64,000 nucleotides of DNA from contig CACCLB010000004.1 of NCBI GenBank assembly GCA_902546725.1, forward strand, positions 62,001 through 126,000. The letters are read 5' to 3'. Made by a program: the position numbers and the translations under genes. The stretch comes from an uncultured Bacteroidota bacterium (lineage in GTDB: Bacteria > Bacteroidota > Bacteroidia > Flavobacteriales > Flavobacteriaceae). Below, piece by piece: positions 54,486 through 64,000 of the stretch (its first letter is position 1; each line of letters begins with the position of its first letter). A model generated the notes under the pieces. It had not been told where the DNA came from. It did not search any database and was given only the letters and a program-made list of their open reading frames with translations.

Positions 54486-55751
54486 TTAGAATGACCGTTC
54501 TGTCTTCCCAGTATAAATCTGACGTGGACGTCCAATAGGTTCATTGTTTTTTCTCATCTCCAACCACTGAGCAATCCACCCTGGTAGTCGTCCAAGAGCA
54601 AACATTACAGTAAACATCTCGGTTGGGATACCCAAAGCGCGGTAGATAATTCCAGAATAGAAATCTATATTGGGATATAATTTCCGCTCAATAAAATAAG
54701 GATCCTTTAAAGCTTCCTGTTCAAGTCCTTTAGCAATCTCAAGTACAGGGTCATTTATTCCCAATTCTTGAAGTACCTCATCAGCAGCTTTTTTGATTAT
54801 TCGAGCTCTAGGATCAAAGTTTTTATATACACGATGACCAAATCCCATCAAACGGAAAGGATCATTTTTATCTTTGGCTTTTGCCATGTATTTTTTGGTA
54901 TCTCCACCGTCAGCTTGTATTGCTTCAAGCATTTCTATCACTGCTTGGTTGGCGCCTCCGTGAAGTGGTCCCCAAAGCGCTGAAATACCAGCAGAAACCG
55001 AAGCGAAAAGTCCTGCGTGTGACGAGCCTACTATACGGACTGTAGAGGTTGAACAATTCTGCTCATGATCTGCGTGTAAAATCAATAATTTGTTCAGTGC
55101 ATTGACCAATACAGGACTGGGCTCAAAATCTTGATGTGGTAATTTAAACATCATATGAGCGACATTTTCAACATAAGACAAAGAAGTATTGGCATAATTT
55201 AAAGGCAAACCTTTTACCTTGCGATGTGTCCAAGAGGCGAGTATAGGAAATTTGGCCATCAACATAATGATAGCCTCTCGCATATCCGCTTCTGATTCTA
55301 TATCAACTGAATTCGGGTTAAATGCAATCAGGCCTGAAGTCAGAGAAGAAAGGACGCCCATAGGATGAGCTGCCTTTGGGAAACTCTTTAAGATTAACTT
55401 CAAATCTTCATCTACTAAGGAATCTTCGCTAATTTCTTTATTCAATAAATCCAGCTCACTTTTTGTAGGTAATTCTCCAAAGATCAGCAAAAAGGCAACC
55501 TCAATAAAACTTGATTTTTCACATAATTCTTCTATAGAGTACCCACGATATCTAAGGATACCTTCTTCACCGTTTAAATAAGTTATTCCGCTTTTACAAG
55601 AGCCTGTATTTTTATATCCGGGGTCATAAGTAATTAAACCTGTTTGTGCTCTTAAGCTTTTAATATCAATCCCTTTTTCATTCTCAGAACCTTCAACTAA
55701 TGGAAACTCAAAAGTTGTATCCTGATAGGTAAGTTTTACTGAATCGCTCAT
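54486..55751 (-). CDS. gltA: Citrate synthase
   Basis: A 421-residue type II (hexameric) citrate synthase condensing oxaloacetate and acetyl-CoA. Catalytic blocks are HADHEQNCSTSTVR, WGPLHGGANQAV (His) and GFGHRVYKNFDPRA (His), with Asp in the C-terminal YPNIDFYSG. The N-terminal 50-residue beta domain (LTYQDTTFEFPLVEGSE) is typical of Gram-negative enzymes. It lies downstream of eno on the same strand with 67 bases between. Confidence 0.96.
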   Translation of the reverse strand: MSDSVKLTYQDTTFEFPLVEGSENEKGIDIKSLRAQTGLITYDPGYKNTGSCKSGITYLNGEEGILRYRGYSIEELCEKSSFIEVAFLLIFGELPTKSELDLLNKEISEDSLVDEDLKLILKSFPKAAHPMGVLSSLTSGLIAFNPNSVDIESEADMREAIIMLMAKFPILASWTHRKVKGLPLNYANTSLSYVENVAHMMFKLPHQDFEPSPVLVNALNKLLILHADHEQNCSTSTVRIVGSSHAGLFASVSAGISALWGPLHGGANQAVIEMLEAIQADGGDTKKYMAKAKDKNDPFRLMGFGHRVYKNFDPRARIIKKAADEVLQELGINDPVLEIAKGLEQEALKDPYFIERKLYPNIDFYSGIIYRALGIPTEMFTVMFALGRLPGWIAQWLEMRKNNEPIGRPRQIYTGKTERSF

Positions 55752-55818
55752 TTTAAGTCATCTTTATTTATTCAACTATCCTAACTTACTCAATAAAGTA
55801 GTGGGGCTATACCTTGAG

Positions 55819-57117
<1,299 letters not shown>

Positions 57118-57144
57118 TTAAATTAAAGTGGTTTTATTTGAATA

Positions 57145-58248
57145 TTATTGGTTTTCTAAAATTTCTTTGAATTGATCAAAAAGGTAAACTGAATCGTTTG
57201 TTCCAGGACCTGCTTCAGGATGATACTGAACCGAAAAGCAATTTTTGCCATTCAAACGCATCCCTGCAAGGGTTTGATCATTCAAGTGTATATGGGTAAT
57301 CTCAACATCGGGATGATTTTTAGCAGCTTCCATTTCTACAGCAAATCCGTGATTTTGTGATGTGATTTCTCCTTTACCGGTAAGAACATTTTTAACCGGG
57401 TGGTTGATTCCTCGATGACCGTTAAACATTTTAAAGGTTGGAATACCATTTGCTAATGCAATAATCTGATGACCTAAACATATTCCGAACAAGGGTTTAT
57501 CTGAATCAATTATTTGCTTTGCAACACTCTGAACTGACTCAAGCGGTTGGGGATCTCCTGGACCATTTGAAATAAAATATCCATCAGGATTCCAATCAGC
57601 CATAGTTTCTAATGAAGTATCGTGAGGAAAAACTTTGACATACATATCTCTTGCAGCCATATGCTTTAAGATATTACGCTTAATACCTAAATCCAAAGCT
57701 GCTATTTTAAAGCTTGCATCAGGATCTCCATAGGTATAGGCCTCTTTAGTAGATACTTTAGATGCCAGCTCTGAACCTTCCATGCTTGGAGCATTTTGCA
57801 ATTCTTTGACTAACTCATCTTCTCTTTCTACTTCCGTTGAAATTACAGCATTCATGGCGCCGTTTTCTCGAATGTAGTTGACTAAAGCACGGGTATCAAC
57901 ATCTGAAATGGTCACTAATTTATGCTTCTCGAGATAGTCGAATAAAGACATTTCAGCAGCTGCTCTTGAATAAGAAAAACTAAAATCTTTACAAATAAGT
58001 CCAGAAATCGAAATTCGGTCCCATTGAGAATCACTTTCTAAAAAACCATAGTTGCCAATATGGGTGTTGGTTGTAACCATAATCTGACCAAAATATGAGG
58101 GATCAGTAAAGATTTCTTGGTAGCCAGTCATGCCGGTATTGAAACAAATTTCACCAAAAGCTGAGCCTTCAATACCAATTGATTTACCGTAAAATTTAGT
58201 GCCGTCTGCTAAGAGTACAAACGCTTTTTTTCTAGATTGATATTTCAT
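57145..58248 (-). CDS. carA: Carbamoyl-phosphate synthase small subunit
   Basis: The 367-residue glutaminase subunit that supplies ammonia to CarB for pyrimidine and arginine synthesis. The class I amidotransferase triad is Cys257 (FGICLGHQ), His343 and Glu345 (QYHPEAGPG). The N-terminal half carries NTGMTGYQEIFTDPSYFGQI. carB is not adjacent. The gene follows the terminator of the ribosomal operon, so it should have its own promoter in the 87-base gap to rplQ. Confidence 0.96.
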   Translation of the reverse strand: MKYQSRKKAFVLLADGTKFYGKSIGIEGSAFGEICFNTGMTGYQEIFTDPSYFGQIMVTTNTHIGNYGFLESDSQWDRISISGLICKDFSFSYSRAAAEMSLFDYLEKHKLVTISDVDTRALVNYIRENGAMNAVISTEVEREDELVKELQNAPSMEGSELASKVSTKEAYTYGDPDASFKIAALDLGIKRNILKHMAARDMYVKVFPHDTSLETMADWNPDGYFISNGPGDPQPLESVQSVAKQIIDSDKPLFGICLGHQIIALANGIPTFKMFNGHRGINHPVKNVLTGKGEITSQNHGFAVEMEAAKNHPDVEITHIHLNDQTLAGMRLNGKNCFSVQYHPEAGPGTNDSVYLFDQFKEILENQ

Positions 58249-58271
58249 ATTAATTATTTACAAAATAAACC

Positions 58272-58304
58272 AAAAAAAGGATAAACTAAAACGTTTATCC
58301 TTTT
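58272..58304 (-). terminator. Terminator of the spc/alpha ribosomal operon
   Basis: On the minus strand a perfect 12-base-pair stem AAAAGGATAAAC / GTTTATCCTTTT with a six-base loop ends in seven T. It lies about 30 bases past the rplQ stop and separates the ribosomal genes from carA. Confidence 0.9.
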
Positions 58305-58335
58305 AAATTACTGGGAATTAAGATCTAAAACAGAA

Positions 58336-58923
58336 TTACTCTCCATCTTTGTTTTCTGTTTCTTCCCCTTCGTTTTTTGGAGCTTCAGCTGGCTTTTCAG
58401 GAGCCGCTGTTTCTACCTGATCAACTTTTTCCTCTACAACTGGAGCTTCAACTTTTTCTTCTTCAACTACTGCCTCTGCTGTTGCAGCTGCTGGAGCTGT
58501 TGATTTAGATTTACCTCCACGTCTTCTAGACTTTTTCTTGGCTTTTTCTTCAGTTTTGTAAACCTCATTAAAATCGACCAATTCAATCATTGCCATGTCT
58601 GCATTGTCTCCCAATCGATTCCCTAATTTAATAATTCGGGTATAGCCTCCTGGACGGTCTCCTACTTTTGAGGCAACCTCTCTAAACAACTCTGACACTG
58701 CCGTTTTGTCTCTCAAAGAAGAGAAAGCCAAACGTCTGTTGTGAGTAGTGTCTGATTTTGATTTGGTAATAATAGGCTCAATAAACTGCTTAAGCGCTTT
58801 AGCTTTAGTTACCGTAGTATTGATTCTTTTATGCTCAATCAATGAACAAGCCATATTGGCCAGCATTGATTTTCTGTGTGCGGTCTTTCGACCCAAGTGA
58901 ATTACTTTCTTTCCGTGTCTCAT
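58336..58923 (-). CDS. rplQ: 50S ribosomal protein L17
   Basis: A 195-residue L17. The first 125 residues are the conserved protein ([21 protein letters not shown], then [10 protein letters not shown]). The last 70 residues form an extension rich in Ala, Glu, Lys and Pro with a basic patch [12 protein letters not shown], as is common in Bacteroidota and absent from E. coli. It is the last gene of the operon, 22 bases after rpoA. Confidence 0.96.
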   Translation of the reverse strand: MRHGKKVIHLGRKTAHRKSMLANMACSLIEHKRINTTVTKAKALKQFIEPIITKSKSDTTHNRRLAFSSLRDKTAVSELFREVASKVGDRPGGYTRIIKLGNRLGDNADMAMIELVDFNEVYKTEEKAKKKSRRRGGKSKSTAPAAATAEAVVEEEKVEAPVVEEKVDQVETAAPEKPAEAPKNEGEETENKDGE

Positions 58924-58945
58924 TTTCCTTACTTAAAAATGTGGA

Positions 58946-59938
58946 TTATTCTTTATCTAACTTATACTTCGCCAAGTCCATTCCAAATGAAAGGCCTTTG
59001 AGAACAACGAGTTCCTCTAATTCCGTAAGGGACTTTTTACCAAAGTTTCTAAACTTCATCAGATCGTTTTTATTGTAGGAAACTAAATCCCCTAGGGTAT
59101 CAACTTCAGCAGCTTTTAAACAATTTAAAGCGCGAACTGAAAGGTCCATATCTACCAATTTAGTTTTTAACAATTGACGCATATGCAGTGATTCCTCGTC
59201 GTAGGTTTCAGCTTGAGCTATTTCATCTGCTTCTAGGGTAATGCGTTCATCAGAGAACAATAAGAAGTGATGAATTAGTGTCTTAGCTGCCTCAGTCAAG
59301 GCATCCTTAGGATGAATAGATCCATCAGTGATTACTTCAAATATTAATTTTTCGTAATCTGTCTTTTGCTCTACACGAAAGTTTTCAATGCTGTATTTTA
59401 CATTCTTTACAGGAGTAAAAATAGAATCGATTGCAATTACACCAACTTCAGCGTTTGTTTTTTTATTTTCCTCTGCTGGAACATATCCTCTTCCTTTTTC
59501 GATGGTAATTTCCATATTCATTTGCACATCTTTGCCAAGATTGCAAATGACGAGGTCAGGGTTCAAAACTTGGAATCCAGAAATAAATTTCTGAAAATCA
59601 GCGGCTTTTAGTTGCTCTTGTCCTCCGATTGAAAGGGTTACTTTTTCATCTTCGATTTCGTCAATCTGACGCTTAAATCGAATTTGCTTTAGGTTCAAAA
59701 TAATCTCTGTAACATCTTCCACAACTCCAGGAATGGTAGAAAACTCATGCTCGACGTTTTCAAGCTTAACAGAAGTTATTGCAAAGCCTTCTAGTGAGGA
59801 TAACAATACACGTCTAAGTGCATTCCCTACTGTAAGACCGTATCCAGGTTCTAAAGGACGAAATTCAAATTTGCCTTCGAACTCTGAAGAGTCGATCATA
59901 ATAACTTTATCCGGTTTTTGAAAATTCAATATTGCCAT
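58946..59938 (-). CDS. rpoA: RNA polymerase alpha subunit
   Basis: A 330-residue alpha subunit. The N-terminal assembly domain has [21 protein letters not shown]; the C-terminal domain (about 255-325) has the helix-hairpin-helix [20 protein letters not shown] and [13 protein letters not shown], which contacts UP elements and activators. It lies in the classic order rpsD-rpoA-rplQ. Confidence 0.98.
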   Translation of the reverse strand: MAILNFQKPDKVIMIDSSEFEGKFEFRPLEPGYGLTVGNALRRVLLSSLEGFAITSVKLENVEHEFSTIPGVVEDVTEIILNLKQIRFKRQIDEIEDEKVTLSIGGQEQLKAADFQKFISGFQVLNPDLVICNLGKDVQMNMEITIEKGRGYVPAEENKKTNAEVGVIAIDSIFTPVKNVKYSIENFRVEQKTDYEKLIFEVITDGSIHPKDALTEAAKTLIHHFLLFSDERITLEADEIAQAETYDEESLHMRQLLKTKLVDMDLSVRALNCLKAAEVDTLGDLVSYNKNDLMKFRNFGKKSLTELEELVVLKGLSFGMDLAKYKLDKE

Positions 59939-59955
59939 AATTTGCTTCCGTTTGC

Positions 59956-60561
59956 TTATTTAGAGTATAATTCTACGATTAATTGTTCCTTGATGTTCTC
60001 AGGGATTTGAAGTCGTTCAGGAACATTAACAAAAGTTCCCTGGAGCTGATCACTATTCCAGCTTAACCATTCGTAAACAGAAGAGTCTTTCCCTTTTGCT
60101 TCAACTATAATATTTAGAGATTTAGATTTTTCTCTAACTCCAACAACATCTCCCACTTTCACTTGGTAGGAAGGTATATTAACGATAGAACCGTTTACGG
60201 TAATGTGTCGGTGAGAAACTAACTGACGTGCACCACTTCTTGAAGGTGAAAGACCAAATCGGTACACTATGTTATCCAATCTAGATTCACACAATTGAAG
60301 CAATACTTCACCTGTTACACCTTTACTTCTACTTGCTTTTTCAAAAAGATTGCGAAACTGACGTTCTAGGATGCCATAAGTAAACTTCGCTTTTTGCTTT
60401 TCCATGAGCTGGACAGCATATTCAGATTTTTTACCTCTTCGTCTCGCATTTCCATGCTGTCCTGGAGGATAATTTCTTTTTTCGAAGGATTTGTCTTCTC
60501 CGAAAATGGGCTCGCCAAATTTTCGAGCAATTTTTGTTTTTGGACCAGTATATCTTGCCAT
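59956..60561 (-). CDS. rpsD: 30S ribosomal protein S4
   Basis: A 201-residue S4, an early 16S rRNA binder. The S4 RNA-binding domain is at about 92-155 ([32 protein letters not shown] in parts). The N-terminal region has no cysteine cluster, so this is the zinc-free form. A nested hairpin lies in the spacer upstream (60584-60616), in the position where S4 feedback sites occur in other bacteria. Confidence 0.97.
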   Translation of the reverse strand: MARYTGPKTKIARKFGEPIFGEDKSFEKRNYPPGQHGNARRRGKKSEYAVQLMEKQKAKFTYGILERQFRNLFEKASRSKGVTGEVLLQLCESRLDNIVYRFGLSPSRSGARQLVSHRHITVNGSIVNIPSYQVKVGDVVGVREKSKSLNIIVEAKGKDSSVYEWLSWNSDQLQGTFVNVPERLQIPENIKEQLIVELYSK

Positions 60562-60583
60562 AATTGGGTTTTTTTGAACAGAG

Positions 60584-60616
60584 AGCTATGAATTAAGGTC
60601 ACTTCCTTCGATAGCT
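60584..60616 (-). promoter_or_regulatory. Nested hairpin in the rpsK-rpsD spacer
   Basis: AGCTAT (60584-60589) pairs with ATAGCT (60611-60616), and inside it AAGG (60595-60598) pairs with CCTT (60605-60608). The spacer is 79 bases, much longer than others in this operon. It may be an S4 feedback site or a processing site; both are inference. Confidence 0.35.
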
Positions 60617-60640
60617 AATAAACTGCTCTTGATATTAATA

Positions 60641-61024
60641 TTAAACTCTTCTTCGTTTGGGGGGTCTACAACCGTTATGAGGTAATGGAGTCACATCGAT
60701 GATTTCCATAACTTCTATACCGTTATTGTGTAATGTTCTAATTGCTGATTCACGACCATTTCCAGGTCCTTTTACATACACTTTTACTTTGCGAAGGCCA
60801 GCTTCTTGAGCGGTCTTAGCACAGTCCTCTGCAGCTGTTTGAGCTGCATAGGGCGTATTCTTCTTAGAACCTCTGAATCCCATCTTACCAGCAGAAGACC
60901 AAGAAATTACTTCGCCTTTTGTATTGGTAAGTGAAATGATGATGTTGTTGAAAGAAGCTGTTACGTGAGCTTCTCCAATTGATTCAACAATTACTTTTCG
61001 TTTTTTTCCTGCTGTTTTAGCCAT
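60641..61024 (-). CDS. rpsK: 30S ribosomal protein S11
   Basis: A 127-residue S11, part of the platform of the small subunit. The signature [19 protein letters not shown] and C-terminal [15 protein letters not shown] are conserved. It lies 12 bases after rpsM. Confidence 0.98.
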   Translation of the reverse strand: MAKTAGKKRKVIVESIGEAHVTASFNNIIISLTNTKGEVISWSSAGKMGFRGSKKNTPYAAQTAAEDCAKTAQEAGLRKVKVYVKGPGNGRESAIRTLHNNGIEVMEIIDVTPLPHNGCRPPKRRRV

Positions 61025-61036
61025 AATTACAAACTA

Positions 61037-61411
61037 TTATTTAGTTGCTTTCTTTTTATTTGCTACCGTCTTGCGTTTTCCTTTTCTTGTACGCGAGTTA
61101 TTTTTTGTTCGCTGTCCACGTAAAGGCAATCCAGATCTGTGGCGGATACCTCTGTAGCATCCGATATCCATCAGACGCTTGATATTGAGCTGTACCTCTG
61201 AACGTAATTCCCCTTCAATCTTAAAAGAGCCTACTGCCTCACGAATACGTCCAGTCTCATCATCCGTCCAATCGGATACTTTTTTGTTTTCATCTACTTT
61301 TGCCGTTTCCAAAATACTTTGTGCACGACTTCTACCGATACCGAAAATATAGGTAAGAGCGATAACGCCTCTTTTTTGCTTTGGAATGTCTACTCCTGAT
61401 ATTCTAGCCAT
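61037..61411 (-). CDS. rpsM: 30S ribosomal protein S13
   Basis: A 124-residue S13 in the head of the small subunit, contacting the P-site tRNA. Start [22 protein letters not shown] and the signature [20 protein letters not shown] are clear; the C-terminus is lysine-rich. Two bases separate it from rpmJ. Confidence 0.98.
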   Translation of the reverse strand: MARISGVDIPKQKRGVIALTYIFGIGRSRAQSILETAKVDENKKVSDWTDDETGRIREAVGSFKIEGELRSEVQLNIKRLMDIGCYRGIRHRSGLPLRGQRTKNNSRTRKGKRKTVANKKKATK

Positions 61412-61413
61412 AA

Positions 61414-61530
61414 TTAACCTTGTCTTTGTTTGAATCTAGGATTTTTTTTGTTGATCACGTACAAGCGACCTTTTCGTCGTACGATTTTGCAGTCTGCACT
61501 GCGTTTTTTTAATGATGCTCTTACTTTCAT
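61414..61530 (-). CDS. rpmJ: 50S ribosomal protein L36
   Basis: A short 38-residue gene: [19 protein letters not shown], then [19 protein letters not shown]. The family's zinc ligands are C-x2-C, C and H; only one Cys remains, so it is a zinc-free L36. It lies between infA and rpsM, the usual place. Confidence 0.95.
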   Translation of the reverse strand: MKVRASLKKRSADCKIVRRKGRLYVINKKNPRFKQRQG

Positions 61531-61546
61531 AACTATGAATTATATT

Positions 61547-61762
61547 TTAAAATCTAAAAGTGATTCTCGCTTTTGTCAAATCGTACGGACTCATTTCTAG
61601 TTTAACTTTATCTCCTGGCAATAACTTGATATAGTGCAAACGCATCTTTCCTGAAATATGGGCAGTTACTACATGTCCATTTTCAAGCTCAACACGAAAC
61701 ATTGCGTTAGACAATGCTTCTATAATGGTCCCTTCTTGTTCTATTGCTGCTTGCTTTGCCAT
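61547..61762 (-). CDS. infA: Translation initiation factor IF-1
   Basis: A 71-residue OB-fold protein that occupies the A site during initiation. The sequence [19 protein letters not shown] and [19 protein letters not shown], with [19 protein letters not shown], is diagnostic. It lies four bases after secY. Confidence 0.97.
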   Translation of the reverse strand: MAKQAAIEQEGTIIEALSNAMFRVELENGHVVTAHISGKMRLHYIKLLPGDKVKLEMSPYDLTKARITFRF

Positions 61763-61766
61763 ATGT

Positions 61767-63119
61767 TTAGTTTGTTCCTCTTCTTGTTTTTCCTGATTTC
61801 ATCAACCCATCATAGTGTCGATTCAATAAGTATGAATTTACTTGCTGGATTGTGTCTATCGCTACACCTACCATAATGAGAAGTGAAGTTCCTCCATAAA
61901 ACAAGGCCCAGCCCTGCTGAATCCCAATCAATTTTACAACTATAGCAGGAAATACTGCAATTCCAGCTAAAAATAACGAACCGGGAAAAGTGATGTGTGA
62001 CATCACCGTATCTAAATATTCAGAGGTTTCATTTCCAGGTCGTATCCCAGGCACAAATCCACCACTGCGTTTTAAATCATCAGACATTTTATTTGTCGGC
62101 ACAGTAATCGCGGTATAGAAATAAGTAAATACAATGATTAATAGCGCAAACAATACGTTATACCAAAGACCAAAAATATCAGAGAAGTTTGCTTGCATCC
62201 ATTGTCCAACGTCAGAGTCACCAAGAGCGCCTCCAATATAGGCAGGAGCAAACATGATTGCCTGAGCAAAAATGATAGGCATTACGCCTGAGGCATTAAG
62301 TTTTAATGGTATGTATTGTCTCGAACCGTAAACAGTTCGGTCAGAAGTTGCACCCCCCGCTTGTCTTCTCGCATACTGAACCGGTATTCTTCTGACAGCA
62401 AGTGTCAAGAGTATGGAAAGTAATATGATTACAATCCAAAGGACTAATTCAATTAGGATTAGCATCAAACCTCCGTTGTTTTCGGAAACTCTTGAGATAA
62501 ATTCTTGAGTAAATGAAAGCGGCAAGTTGGCTATAATACCCACCATAATTAACAATGAGATACCGTTTCCGATACCTTTATCTGTAATTTTCTCTCCAAG
62601 CCACATGGCAAAGATGGTTCCTGTAACCAATATGATGACAGAAGATATGATGAAAAGAGGTCCTTTACCGAGTACAAATGCACTTTCTGGCACACCTAAT
62701 GCACTTAAACCGTAAAGGTAGGCTGGCGCTTGTACCACACAAATAAGTATGGTTAACCAACGTGTAATTTGATTGATTTTCTTTCTTCCACTTTCACCTT
62801 CTTTCTGAAGTTTTTGAAGGTAAGGCACAGCAATACCCATCAATTGAACTACAATAGAAGCTGAGATATAAGGCATAATACCGAGAGCAAATACAGAAGC
62901 ATTTGCAAAAGCTCCTCCAGTAAAAGCGTTTAGAATACCTAAAAGACCTCCTCCGTCAGTACGGCTGCTAAGAGCAGCAAGCTGAACAGGATCAATCCCT
63001 GGCAATACCACTTGTGCCCCAAGACGGTATACCAATAACATCCCTAACGTCAAGAGTACTCGATCTCGAAGTTCTTCGATTTTATAAGTGTTATAAAGGG
63101 TTTCTAAAACTTTTTTCAT
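61767..63119 (-). CDS. secY: Protein translocase subunit SecY
   Basis: The 450-residue core of the SecYEG channel with ten membrane segments. Signatures include [18 protein letters not shown] and [14 protein letters not shown] (lateral gate region), and the cytosolic loop [12 protein letters not shown]. The N-terminus starts with [19 protein letters not shown]. It would export the signal-peptide proteins in this window, including the giant adhesin before its T9SS step. Confidence 0.97.
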   Translation of the reverse strand: MKKVLETLYNTYKIEELRDRVLLTLGMLLVYRLGAQVVLPGIDPVQLAALSSRTDGGGLLGILNAFTGGAFANASVFALGIMPYISASIVVQLMGIAVPYLQKLQKEGESGRKKINQITRWLTILICVVQAPAYLYGLSALGVPESAFVLGKGPLFIISSVIILVTGTIFAMWLGEKITDKGIGNGISLLIMVGIIANLPLSFTQEFISRVSENNGGLMLILIELVLWIVIILLSILLTLAVRRIPVQYARRQAGGATSDRTVYGSRQYIPLKLNASGVMPIIFAQAIMFAPAYIGGALGDSDVGQWMQANFSDIFGLWYNVLFALLIIVFTYFYTAITVPTNKMSDDLKRSGGFVPGIRPGNETSEYLDTVMSHITFPGSLFLAGIAVFPAIVVKLIGIQQGWALFYGGTSLLIMVGVAIDTIQQVNSYLLNRHYDGLMKSGKTRRGTN

Positions 63120-63130
63120 TGGGGATAATA

Positions 63131-63583
63131 TTAAACGATTACAGCTTCACCTCCAGCAGCCTCAATAGCCGCTTTTGCTGATGCTGAAAATTTATGCGCA
63201 CTTACTTTAATCGAACCCTCGATTTTACCACGACCTAATATCTTTACCAAATCGTTTTTATGAGCTAAACGCAATTTTACAATCTTGTCTAAAGTGAGTT
63301 CTTTTTTGACTTTTTTATCATTCAATAGATCTTGTAGCGTATCTAAATTGATTGCTGCGTATTCTTTTCTATTGATATTTTTAAAACCAAATTTTGGCAC
63401 ACGTCTTTGCAGGGGCATTTGACCTCCTTCAAATCCAATTTTCTTGGAATATCCTGAACGAGATTTTGCTCCTTTATGTCCTCTTGCAGCAGTTCCTCCT
63501 TTTCCGGATGCTTGACCTCTACCTAAACGCTTTCCAGCAGTTTTGGTTGATCCTGGTGCAGGTGTTAAATTTTCTAAACTCAT
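63131..63583 (-). CDS. rplO: 50S ribosomal protein L15
   Basis: A 150-residue L15 with the glycine- and arginine-rich N-terminal arm (GKRLGRGQASGKGGTAARGH) that threads into 23S rRNA and a compact C-terminal domain. Gene order rpmD-rplO-secY is the standard spc order. Confidence 0.97.
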   Translation of the reverse strand: MSLENLTPAPGSTKTAGKRLGRGQASGKGGTAARGHKGAKSRSGYSKKIGFEGGQMPLQRRVPKFGFKNINRKEYAAINLDTLQDLLNDKKVKKELTLDKIVKLRLAHKNDLVKILGRGKIEGSIKVSAHKFSASAKAAIEAAGGEAVIV

Positions 63584-63593
63584 AATGACTTAT

Positions 63594-63773
63594 TTATACT
63601 TCGGTTACGCTAACCAAATGTTTTACTTTTTGAATCATTCCCAAGATACTTGGAGTAGCTTCGTGAGTAACTTCTTTTCCAATGCCTCTCAATCCGAGTG
63701 ATTCAAGTACCTTTTTTTGGTTACTGATTCGCTTGATGCTACTTTTTACTTGTTTTACTTTTATCTGTGCCAT
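63594..63773 (-). CDS. rpmD: 50S ribosomal protein L30
   Basis: A 59-residue gene. It begins MAQIKVKQVKSSIKRISNQ and continues LESLGLRGIGKEVTHEATP, the L30 signature. Ten bases separate it from rplO and eleven from rpsE. Confidence 0.95.
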   Translation of the reverse strand: MAQIKVKQVKSSIKRISNQKKVLESLGLRGIGKEVTHEATPSILGMIQKVKHLVSVTEV

Positions 63774-63784
63774 TGTTCGATTGC

Positions 63785-64000
63785 TTATCCGTTAAAGACT
63801 TTATCTAGTGAAATACCTCTTTGTTCAGCAATACGCTGTGGGTTTCTCAACTGAAGAAGTGCATCAAAAGTTGCCTTTACTACATTGTGAGGGTTAGAAG
63901 AACCTTGTGATTTTGAAAGTACATTGTGTACTCCAACGGCTTCCAGTACAGCGCGAACTGCTCCACCTGCGATAACTCCTGTACCTTCAGAGGCAGGCTT
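63785..64000 (-). CDS. rpsE: 30S ribosomal protein S5, C-terminal part (partial)
   Basis: The last 71 codons of S5 are in the window (from [18 protein letters not shown] to SLDKVFNG); the rest lies beyond the right edge. Continuation of the spc operon upstream is expected. Confidence 0.96.
   Translation of the reverse strand, partial: KPASEGTGVIAGGAVRAVLEAVGVHNVLSKSQGSSNPHNVVKATFDALLQLRNPQRIAEQRGISLDKVFNG

Overview
The window is a dense, AT-rich chromosomal segment of a marine flavobacterium (Bacteroidota, Flavobacteriales). The evidence is a proteorhodopsin with a Brp/Blh carotenoid dioxygenase, a giant SprB-like adhesin with a type B type IX secretion (T9SS) sorting domain next to PorP/SprF genes, a flavobacterial ECF-sigma cassette, type B L31 and cysteine-poor L36/S4, and promoters of the TAnnTTTG type instead of -35/-10 boxes. 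I found no tRNA, rRNA, CRISPR array, insertion sequence or phage gene. Intergenic space is minimal, and five convergent gene pairs share overlapping stop codons.

Layout. 1-14.1 kb: a partial lytic transglycosylase, small enzymes, mtaB, a peptide-binding lipoprotein, rpmE2, a co-directional run DUF4199 / glycosyltransferase / phosphohexomutase / ABC exporter, the sigma-factor cassette, an rRNA m5C methyltransferase, a PepSY-TM protein and a phytanoyl-CoA dioxygenase-like enzyme. 14.3-23.5 kb: purL, then fatty-acid genes (acyl-CoA ligase, MarR regulator, acyl-CoA dehydrogenase) and an M28 peptidase. 23.5-42.5 kb (minus strand): a surface-protein region. An intact operon (4916-aa adhesin, PorP/SprF, PKD lipoprotein) is followed by a second adhesin-PorP cassette that is visibly decayed: the adhesin has lost nearly all of its middle, and porP carries a frameshift and a nonsense codon. 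42.6-48.1 kb: PLP-dependent cysteine synthase-like enzyme, LolC/E-type permease, NamZ-like muramidase, queE, VOC protein, membrane protein. 48.1-54.5 kb: folD-ffh, divergent blh / proteorhodopsin, argS, one orphan gene. 54.5-64 kb: gltA, eno, carA and the distal spc/alpha ribosomal operon (rplQ, rpoA, rpsD, rpsK, rpsM, rpmJ, infA, secY, rplO, rpmD, partial rpsE).

How the parts work together. Proteorhodopsin plus Blh forms a light-driven proton pump with its own retinal supply. The giant adhesin carries a signal peptide for Sec and a C-terminal domain for T9SS; its translationally coupled PorP/SprF partner is the kind of protein known to be required for such cargo in gliding flavobacteria. The strongest candidates for new biology are a second, irregularly spaced module embedded eight times in the adhesin, the unrecognised lipoprotein that ends its operon, and the decayed sister cassette that records how such loci are lost.
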